A DNA stretch of 64,000 bases from an uncultured Clostridia bacterium (lineage in GTDB: Bacteria > Bacillota > Clostridia > Christensenellales > DTU072). Location of the stretch: positions 448,386-512,385 of the forward strand of contig CAMOOO010000001.1 of NCBI GenBank assembly GCA_946621465.1. The letters are read 5' to 3'. Positions 16,722 through 23,455 of this stretch are shown here, in pieces. The notes under the pieces were generated by a model. The model worked only from the letters and a program-made list of their open reading frames with translations. It searched no databases and had not been told where the DNA came from. A program made the position numbers and the translations under genes. The first letter of the stretch is position 1. Each line of letters opens with the position of its first letter.

Positions 16722-19507
16722 AATCCAAGCTCCTCTGCGCTCATCTGGCTAAGCGCTATATCGCGGTACAATTGACAATTTCTGAGCAGGTCCTCGTGTT
16801 TACCTTTACCGACCATTCTGCCATCATCCATAACGATTATTTCATCAGCGCCCATAATGGTACCGACACGTTGTGCAACGATGATAACAATGCTGTCTTG
16901 AGTGACCTCTTGAAGGGCGGTACGAAGTCTTTTATCCGTTTTAAAGTCGAGCGCACTGAAGCTGTCGTCGAAAATATAAATTTCCGGCTGACGAGTAATA
17001 GCACGAGCAATGGATAACCTCTGTTTCTGACCGCCGCTGAAGTTTTGACCGCCTTGTTCTACGATGTAATCAAGCATACCCTCTTTTTCACGTACAAACG
17101 TGTCACTTTGAGCTATGGTAAGTGCTTTCCACATTTCCTCTTCCGTTGCGTCTTTCTTACCGTAACGAAGGTTGTCTGCAATAGTTCCGCTAAACAGAAT
17201 GGATCTTTGCGGAACAAAACCGATTTTTTTACGAAGTTCGTCTTGCGGATACGTTCTGACTTCTTGTCCGTCGATCAAAAGACTACCGTCGGTAATATCA
17301 TAGAAACGCGGAATCAAGCTGATTATCGTCGATTTTCCGCTACCGGTTCCTCCAACAATAGCCGTCGTCTTACCTTTTTCGCATTTAAAGCTGATATTTT
17401 CAAGAATGTTCTTCTCCGCTTCATCGCTATACTTAAAGCAGACGTTTCTGAATTCAATAGTACCGGTGCCATCGCTCTTATTGACGCATCCGGGCTCATC
17501 CTGAACCTTCGGATTGGTATCCAAAACCTGCAAAAGACGTTCGGCACTGGCAACAGCTCTCGGATAAATAACTACTGCGCTTGCAATAAAGACCATTGCC
17601 ATTGCAATCTGCGTTATGTATTGAGAAACCTCAAGCATGCTCGCAACGTCGTCTAATTTTTGCCCCGGGATTTTACCCGCAACCAGTTGCGCCGCACGCC
17701 AGTAAATACCAACAGAACAACAGTTCAAACAGATATTGATAAGCGGTACAAGCGCAGCGCAATAACGTTGCAAAACAACTGCAGTACGTGATGCGCTCTC
17801 GTTAACGATATCAAAACGTTTCTTTTCGTGTTCTTGTTTATTGAAGGCACGAACGACACGAATACCGGTAATGCCCTCACGCATGATCAATGTTAACTGG
17901 TCGACCTTTCTCTGAATAACTTTAAAGTACGGTTGACAAATGATAGCCGCAACGGCCGCCGCCGCAAACAGTATCGGTAGAACGTACAATAATACTGCGG
18001 TCAAATAAGAACTCGTTCTGAATGAGAAAATAAATCCACCGATAATTGTAACAGGGGCTGAAAGAGTCGTTCTCAAAATAACCAAGAAAACGTTCTGTAT
18101 TTGGTTAATATCGTTGGTAGATCGGGTAACCAAGCTGGCAGTACTGAATTTATCAAATTCAGCGAGCGAGTAACTCTCTACTTTTGTAAAGACCATACTT
18201 CTTAGGATCATACTGAATTGTGCCGCGATCTTACTGCTCATGAGCATAGCACAGATAGTGCATGCCGAGGAAAAGAATGTAATAGCAAACATCAACAATC
18301 CTTTCTTTAAAATAAACGGCAAATTACTCGTCTGTAAGGTTATACCGTCGGCGACCTTCCATTCATCTTCCGTTTTGTCAATCTTCATGCTCAAATCGGC
18401 AGTTGTAGAACCGGTTTTACTCAAAGAAAGAATCTGGCCGAATTCTTCAAAACGATATTTAATTCTCGCCCAGAACCCCTCCGGAACGTTGTCTTTTTTA
18501 GCAACTCTTCCTATCTCGTCGTCGGTCATTCCCAGTTTATTTTTATACCATTTTTGTTCGTTGACGTATTTATAAGCATATCCGCCGACGTCGTTGCAAA
18601 GAACAAGCTCATAATCCAGGAACGGTTCTACACGTTCGGTGTCTTTATTGTAAATATAAGCAACTTGACTTGCGTCAATCGGCTCGCCAAATGAATCGAC
18701 GGAAAGTCTGATATATTGACCGAATTCATCCGTTTCTTTGAGATAATTGTCGTTTTTGTCAACTAAGGCATAACCGTTATCATCCTTTCTTGCTACAATC
18801 GGAATGGGCAGAAGGTTGCCTTGACGGCTATGTTTCATATTGATAACGCAAGAGGTCAAAAGACCTTTTGCATTCTTATCGTCCCAAACGGATTTTTCCT
18901 CTCCGTCTTCGTCCTCCTCCTCAAACATATCCAAGAAGGTGTTAATATTGATATTGTATTGCGTATTTCCGGACAGGAAGCCGGGGGTGCCTTTTTTGAT
19001 ACTCTCGTAGTCAATCAATAGTTCAAATGCTTCTTTAACGGCTAGTTGCTCTTCTTCTGAGTACTGCACATATTCTTTATGTCCCGTTTCTTTAAAAGAA
19101 ACCTTCTCCAAAGCATTCATGAACGGGACCAAAACCTGATTAAACAGTTGTTCACTATCGGTAACCGGGATATCTTTAAAATTAAACTGGATTTTATGTA
19201 GATCGGTCAGTTCTTTGTTCCACGTTGTTTTAATATCGGTGGTGGAAAAACCGTCTTTCATTTCAAAAACAGGAATATATCCTTCGTTATATACTTTACT
19301 GTCAAAGTCGATGTCGATATCTCCGAACGGGTTTTCCATTTCCAAATGGACGTATGCAGGTTCATAGTCCAAATAGATTCCGTCGTTAATGATATCCGCC
19401 ATCAACCCCGGTAAAAACAATTCTGCCATTGCACCACACGCCAGTAGCAGGACGACAACGACAAAATATTTTAGCATTGGTTTTAAATGTTTCAGTAATC
19501 TACCCAT
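16718..19507 (-). CDS. ABC exporter subunit with large extracellular insertion
   Basis: A 929-residue partner subunit. TM1 (about residues 13-35) is separated from TM2 (about 402-425) by about 355 extra residues rich in Asp, Glu, Tyr and Asn, with one very acidic patch near 195-205; topology puts this domain outside the cell. The remaining helices and ATPase domain are ordinary. The nucleotide site is the degenerate half: Walker B ends FDDSFSALD (Asp where the catalytic Glu belongs) and the H-loop has Gln (VAQRVGT). Walker A is GGTGSGKST and the signature FSGGQKQR is intact. It follows the XRE-cupin gene by 18 bp. Confidence 0.9.
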   Translation of the reverse strand: MGRLLKHLKPMLKYFVVVVLLLACGAMAELFLPGLMADIINDGIYLDYEPAYVHLEMENPFGDIDIDFDSKVYNEGYIPVFEMKDGFSTTDIKTTWNKELTDLHKIQFNFKDIPVTDSEQLFNQVLVPFMNALEKVSFKETGHKEYVQYSEEEQLAVKEAFELLIDYESIKKGTPGFLSGNTQYNININTFLDMFEEEDEDGEEKSVWDDKNAKGLLTSCVINMKHSRQGNLLPIPIVARKDDNGYALVDKNDNYLKETDEFGQYIRLSVDSFGEPIDASQVAYIYNKDTERVEPFLDYELVLCNDVGGYAYKYVNEQKWYKNKLGMTDDEIGRVAKKDNVPEGFWARIKYRFEEFGQILSLSKTGSTTADLSMKIDKTEDEWKVADGITLQTSNLPFILKKGLLMFAITFFSSACTICAMLMSSKIAAQFSMILRSMVFTKVESYSLAEFDKFSTASLVTRSTNDINQIQNVFLVILRTTLSAPVTIIGGFIFSFRTSSYLTAVLLYVLPILFAAAAVAAIICQPYFKVIQRKVDQLTLIMREGITGIRVVRAFNKQEHEKKRFDIVNESASRTAVVLQRYCAALVPLINICLNCCSVGIYWRAAQLVAGKIPGQKLDDVASMLEVSQYITQIAMAMVFIASAVVIYPRAVASAERLLQVLDTNPKVQDEPGCVNKSDGTGTIEFRNVCFKYSDEAEKNILENISFKCEKGKTTAIVGGTGSGKSTIISLIPRFYDITDGSLLIDGQEVRTYPQDELRKKIGFVPQRSILFSGTIADNLRYGKKDATEEEMWKALTIAQSDTFVREKEGMLDYIVEQGGQNFSGGQKQRLSIARAITRQPEIYIFDDSFSALDFKTDKRLRTALQEVTQDSIVIIVAQRVGTIMGADEIIVMDDGRMVGKGKHEDLLRNCQLYRDIALSQMSAEELGL

Positions 19508-19525
19508 AGCTTCTTATTACCCGTT

Positions 19526-20104
19526 TTATTTTTTTATTACGATAGCAAGAAATTTACATCCGCCCACCGACGTTGCAACCATTCCATGAGGAATAGATGA
19601 ATCCAAAATAATACTGTCCCCGGCCGACAAGTACTCAATTTTGCCGCCTATATAATACTTAAGTTGTCCTTCTAAAACGTAATCGAACTCCTGCCCCTCG
19701 TGCGTGTTGGTGTCGATGGGCTTATTTAACGCATCCTCGTTATAAGGAACGTCAACGTACAAAGGATCAACTCTGTGATTATAAAATCTGCTCGCCAAAT
19801 GACGATATTCAAAGTCTTTTCTACGATCCACTCTCAAACCGCTGCCTTTTCGTTCAACGGCATAGGTCTTTAGTAAAGAAGTAACGCTACCGGTCATTAA
19901 TGCGGAGATATCTACACCAAACCGAACTGCACACCTATTTAAAAAACTGAATGTAAAGTCGACGTTACCGCTCTCCATTTCCAGATATTTATCGACGGAC
20001 ATTTCACAGAGAGCCGCCATTTCTTCTACAGAAATATCCAAATCTTCTCTGATACATTTAATTCTTTCCGCGATAATTTTGATATCCATGTTCGGTACTG
20101 TCAT
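19526..20104 (-). CDS. XRE-cupin transcriptional regulator
   Basis: A 192-residue regulator with an N-terminal XRE helix-turn-helix (about residues 8-70; VEEMAALCEMSVDKYLEME) and a C-terminal cupin (about 110-190; THEGQEFDYVLEG, AGDSIILDSSIPHGM), the usual layout for repressors that sense a small ligand. It is the first gene of the exporter operon and likely controls it. It is clearly similar over its whole length to the first 200 residues of the fusion protein encoded at 23456-25759, so the two probably arose by duplication. AAGGAAGAG precedes the ATG. Confidence 0.9.
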   Translation of the reverse strand: MTVPNMDIKIIAERIKCIREDLDISVEEMAALCEMSVDKYLEMESGNVDFTFSFLNRCAVRFGVDISALMTGSVTSLLKTYAVERKGSGLRVDRRKDFEYRHLASRFYNHRVDPLYVDVPYNEDALNKPIDTNTHEGQEFDYVLEGQLKYYIGGKIEYLSAGDSIILDSSIPHGMVATSVGGCKFLAIVIKK

Positions 20105-20154
20105 TTCTCTTCCTTATTCCTCGGTTTTATACATAAAAAACCACTATTACTATA

Positions 20155-20183
20155 ATTATAATACATGGGTCAAAAAAATGCAA
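20155..20183 (-). promoter_or_regulatory. Promoter of the XRE-cupin/exporter operon
   Basis: Minus-strand TTGCAT (20183-20178) and TATAAT (20160-20155) separated by 17 bp, about 50 bp before the regulator ATG. AT-rich repeats between the -10 box and the gene could hold its operator. Confidence 0.75.
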
Positions 20184-20243
20184 TAGGCAAATTCCCTTTT
20201 TAGCGAATAATTTAATTATTATAGTTTATTATATTATATTATA

Positions 20244-20273
20244 AAAATGCCCCGACGCTTGTCAGGGCATTTT
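20244..20273 (-). terminator. Intrinsic terminator after the 893-aa lipoprotein gene
   Basis: A 13-bp stem (20273-20261 against 20256-20244, one G-U pair) with a tetraloop, followed on the minus strand by an AT-rich tail. It lies 30 bp after the lipoprotein stop. Confidence 0.88.
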
Positions 20274-20303
20274 AGTATTTTCATAAACGATCTTTTAGAT
20301 TTA

Positions 20304-22985
20304 CTATCTGGCAATCGTAAGATCGTATCCGGCATAGACAACGATACCAAAATCAATATCGTCATCCGTCAGGAACTCGAACTGGCAAGCCTGGTCGAGA
20401 TACCAACCTTTGAACGTATAGGTGTAGGTATATTCAGTGCTGGAGCCGGTCAATTTTTCCTTCGTCGGACCGAATTTATTCTTATCGCTTGCGACTTTGT
20501 TGGTCGCCCACCATTGACCGTCGTCATCATCTTTAGAAGCGATATCTTCTTGGAAAGTAGATCCCATGCCAACGGTAAATGCTTTCAACTCTTTGTAGGT
20601 CATCTTACGACCATCCGATCCGGTAGAAGCATTGCTGATTAAGCTTTGGATATTTCCGTAGTAACCAACGGTATAGGTAGCGGAGGTATCTCCGGTCTTA
20701 TATCCTACACTCGGTTTTTGGAAGGAAACCTTTGCTTTCGTGGCAACATAGTACAAAATCGGTTCATAGTCGCTGACGAATTTAGAAATATTACAGTTGA
20801 TATCGTAATCTTTCGTAACGGCGGTAACCATATCACTATTGGTAACACCATGATACGGACCGCATTTTGATAGATCTACCTCGGAAACACGCTGTCCGCA
20901 GCAGCTGTAGTTTCTGGCAATAACGCGGTCTTCCAAAACTTCGCATCTGACTTCCCAAACGTTTTTGCTTGAAGTCCCTTTTACGTCGTCATAGTCATGA
21001 TCTTGAGCCGCTTTGACCTCAGCCGCCATAAGCGTCCAGGGCTGGCTCTTTGCTGCAGCCGCACTATCTTCTACACGGGCATCTCTCCAATCCTGTTCAG
21101 CCTGCGCCTGAAGAACGTCCATCTTGTCGATTGCGTATTCATTATAATCTTCCGCATTGATATTGGTCGGAATCTTGGTGAATTTATCATACGTTTTAAT
21201 TGCATCTCCTACCAAAACCATGTCTTTTTCATAGCCTTGGATCTGGCTAATCAAGCTACCGCTGTAGCCGTAGCAGTTGTAGAATAGCGCACCGCTAAGC
21301 TCAGTGGGAGTCATCTTATTGAGCAAGTACGCAACGATTTTCAGTTCTTCCAATTCATAATAGAATTGTCCTCTGAATTTTGCTTCGTTGTTACCGCTGA
21401 CTCTACCGGTTTGATAATCGGTATTTGCTTGGTTGTATGTCTTCATACCCTCAGTAGATGCACCGTAGCACCACATCCAGTCACTCATAGCCAATTGTCC
21501 TTCGACAGCTTTTTCACTGGTGTTATTAAGTGCTTTCAGCATTTCACCGGTGTAGGTCACGTTGTTAATAACGTCACCGATAATGTAAACTACTTTCTCA
21601 TATCTTTCTTTCTTTCCTTGGAAATTAAAGTGAACCAAGTAGAATTCACGATAGAAAGCATCGGTGTAACGATAGGATTGTTCATAGTTGGTACGTTGAA
21701 TCAAAACGTAATCCAACCATTCCGTATCGGAGAAGGTATCCAGTTTTTCGTATCTGAGTTGTTTTTTATAGGTCTCTTTGTTCTTCAGAACAACGTTATA
21801 GTAGGTTTGATTATATTGATAATAATATCCATATAGTAATGCACAGGATTGTAATCCGTCCTTACCGCCGTAACCTTGTCCGTTGACGTTACGATATTCA
21901 TAGAAAGAAAGGAAATACGTCAAAACATCATAGTCACCCAACCCGGCATACGGATCCCAGCTTGCTTGTGCAATCGAAACACTTTCGTATTCGGTCGCCG
22001 GAGTCGGTACTTTGTTACGGAAATAACTAGAGAATGCAGCAGTATTCTTATTGCCGTTTCCGCTAACGTTGGAAGCAGAATAAGCATCGGCCAGCGTGCC
22101 GCCCGCCATTCCCTCGGAAACAGTCTGAGCATACTCGAGCATACGGGTCGCCAATCTGGCAGCCGTAGCTCCCGGGAGATCTACACCGCCTTCGCTTGCA
22201 GGTTTATAGATTTTTTCCAGAATACTTCTGTATTGCCAAGATGCATTGTCTTCGGCAATCTCTTTTGTTCCGATATCGTTGAGCTTGTTGTCATCGCTAC
22301 CGGTCAAGTTCGCTTTGGAACTCTTGGCGTATTCTTTCAATCTGTCATACAATTCCCAGTCATCGAACAAGGACCATCCGTCATTGAGCTCTTTACCCTT
22401 GGAATTTTTAACGTTCAACCAGAGCTGAGACTCGTTGGTAGTAGAGGTAACGATAAGTTTACCGGTCCAACTGCTCGAAGTCTCTTTCATGTATTCATTG
22501 ACGTCAGCATCTTCTTCACCGGCAATATAATCGACGGTACGGACCATTTCATCAAAAGTCAATGCTGCTTGAGCAATGGCTCCGAGAATGCCTTCTGGCG
22601 TGGACTTGGTGAAAATCTTGGTCACAGCGGACTCGGTTTTACCCAACCATACGTCTTCGGTCTTTTTGTCGATTCTGTTCTGCAACTTAGTGATCTGAGC
22701 CGAACAATCTTTGCCGTCATAGGTCGTACCACTGAAAGTTTTTGCAGCCGGGTTGTAATCCGATGCAGACTTTGAATAATCGGCCAGGTTCGCCAGCTTC
22801 TTAATATCCGACGCTTTCAAATCGCCGGTTTTACTCTGTACGCCGTCGTCACCACTGTCAACGGTAGTACTACTGCCGGAATTGCCACCGCTCTTTTTAC
22901 CTAAGCCTCCGCAGGCCGCTAAGGAAAACAGTAGCACAGTCAGTAAGCCGACAACTACAATTTTGAGAAATGAATTTTTTCTCAT
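20304..22985 (-). CDS. Large lipoprotein, unknown function
   Basis: An 893-residue exported lipoprotein. The signal peptide ends in the lipobox LAAC with the acylated Cys at residue 25, followed by a Gly/Ser-rich linker (26-50). The body is alpha-helical looking and rich in Tyr, Asn and Ala. The last about 130 residues look beta-rich with a GWYLD segment resembling Listeria-Bacteroides (InlB B-type) repeats. I do not recognise the main domain. AGGAGG is 10 nt before the ATG. It has its own promoter and terminator, with a dyad in the leader, and sits between the exporter operon and the divergent T-box operon. Confidence 0.85.
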   Translation of the reverse strand: MRKNSFLKIVVVGLLTVLLFSLAACGGLGKKSGGNSGSSTTVDSGDDGVQSKTGDLKASDIKKLANLADYSKSASDYNPAAKTFSGTTYDGKDCSAQITKLQNRIDKKTEDVWLGKTESAVTKIFTKSTPEGILGAIAQAALTFDEMVRTVDYIAGEEDADVNEYMKETSSSWTGKLIVTSTTNESQLWLNVKNSKGKELNDGWSLFDDWELYDRLKEYAKSSKANLTGSDDNKLNDIGTKEIAEDNASWQYRSILEKIYKPASEGGVDLPGATAARLATRMLEYAQTVSEGMAGGTLADAYSASNVSGNGNKNTAAFSSYFRNKVPTPATEYESVSIAQASWDPYAGLGDYDVLTYFLSFYEYRNVNGQGYGGKDGLQSCALLYGYYYQYNQTYYNVVLKNKETYKKQLRYEKLDTFSDTEWLDYVLIQRTNYEQSYRYTDAFYREFYLVHFNFQGKKERYEKVVYIIGDVINNVTYTGEMLKALNNTSEKAVEGQLAMSDWMWCYGASTEGMKTYNQANTDYQTGRVSGNNEAKFRGQFYYELEELKIVAYLLNKMTPTELSGALFYNCYGYSGSLISQIQGYEKDMVLVGDAIKTYDKFTKIPTNINAEDYNEYAIDKMDVLQAQAEQDWRDARVEDSAAAAKSQPWTLMAAEVKAAQDHDYDDVKGTSSKNVWEVRCEVLEDRVIARNYSCCGQRVSEVDLSKCGPYHGVTNSDMVTAVTKDYDINCNISKFVSDYEPILYYVATKAKVSFQKPSVGYKTGDTSATYTVGYYGNIQSLISNASTGSDGRKMTYKELKAFTVGMGSTFQEDIASKDDDDGQWWATNKVASDKNKFGPTKEKLTGSSTEYTYTYTFKGWYLDQACQFEFLTDDDIDFGIVVYAGYDLTIAR

Positions 22986-23011
22986 GATATATTAGCCTCC
23001 TAATTTTGTTT

Positions 23012-23025
23012 GGAACATTCGTTCC
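23012..23025. promoter_or_regulatory. Dyad GGAAC-N4-GTTCC, LexA-box-like operator
   Basis: A perfect 5-bp inverted repeat with a 4-bp centre just downstream of the lipoprotein promoter's -10 box. Its core GAAC-N4-GTTC equals the core of the Gram-positive LexA/DinR box. The position, between start site and ribosome site, fits a repressor operator; the regulator is not proven. Confidence 0.45.
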
Positions 23026-23032
23026 TAATGTA

Positions 23033-23061
23033 ACTTTATCATATAAAGTCATGTTTGTCAA
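23033..23061 (-). promoter_or_regulatory. Promoter of the 893-aa lipoprotein
   Basis: Minus-strand TTGACA (23061-23056) and TAAAGT (23038-23033) with a 17-bp spacer. It is back to back with the T-box operon promoter; 47 bp separate the two -35 boxes. Confidence 0.7.
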
Positions 23062-23108
23062 GACTGATTTATAATTCGAAATTTGTTTTTAAAAATTTCA
23101 TTTTTTAT

Positions 23109-23137
23109 TTGACAACGATTTTTGGCAATGTTATAAT
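23109..23137 (+). promoter_or_regulatory. Promoter of the T-box operon
   Basis: A perfect consensus pair: TTGACA at 23109-23114 and TATAAT at 23132-23137 with a 17-bp spacer. Transcription should start near 23144, just before Stem I of the T-box leader. Confidence 0.92.
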
Positions 23138-23144
23138 GCAAATA

Positions 23145-23425
23145 ACTGAATAAAAGGCTATGACGAAGACGTCCGGACCGCGGAATTTTCAGAGAGTTTG
23201 CGTTAGGTGCGAGGCAAATAAAGGATACGATCCAAAGGACAATCACTTCTGAGCTGTGCCGAGAAAGTTTTTACCGTAGATGGCACCGTCCTAACGCAAC
23301 GTAATAAGGCGTTTGGCTTTCGATCTTAGAGAGCTGTAATAAGGTATCCGGCTTGCACGGATATGAATTTGAGTGGTACCACGATAAATAATGTCGTCTC
23401 AATGTTTTGGGACGACTTTTGTTTT
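23145..23425 (+). promoter_or_regulatory. T-box riboswitch, predicted tRNA-Ile specific
   Basis: A full T-box leader that reads through when the cognate tRNA is uncharged. Stem I holds the AGAGAG motif (23191-23196), a distal stem 23197-23218, and a specifier loop between helices GAAG/CTTC (23165-23168 with 23246-23249) and GTCC/GGAC (23171-23174 with 23237-23240). The loop reads AATCA, placing codon ATC (Ile) at 23242-23244 followed by the usual purine. The antiterminator pairs 23370-23373 with 23398-23401 and 23381-23384 with 23394-23397 around the bulge TGGTACC (23374-23380). Its TGGT pairs with an ACCA tail, matching A73 of tRNA-Ile. The competing terminator is 23393-23402 with 23407-23416 plus a T-rich tail. 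Confidence 0.9.
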
Positions 23426-23455
23426 AATAAATAAGGATAAAGGAGGAAAACAAAA

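Noticed and set aside
21876..22775. 299-codon plus-strand frame opposite the lipoprotein
   Set aside because: It is antisense to a gene with a clear signal peptide, ribosome site and terminator; nothing supports coding.
23242..23250. Asn (AAT) or Ser (TCA) reading of the T-box specifier
   Set aside because: The usual layout puts the codon one purine before the lower helix, giving ATC; Asn and Ser tRNAs carry G73, which does not fit the TGGT bulge.
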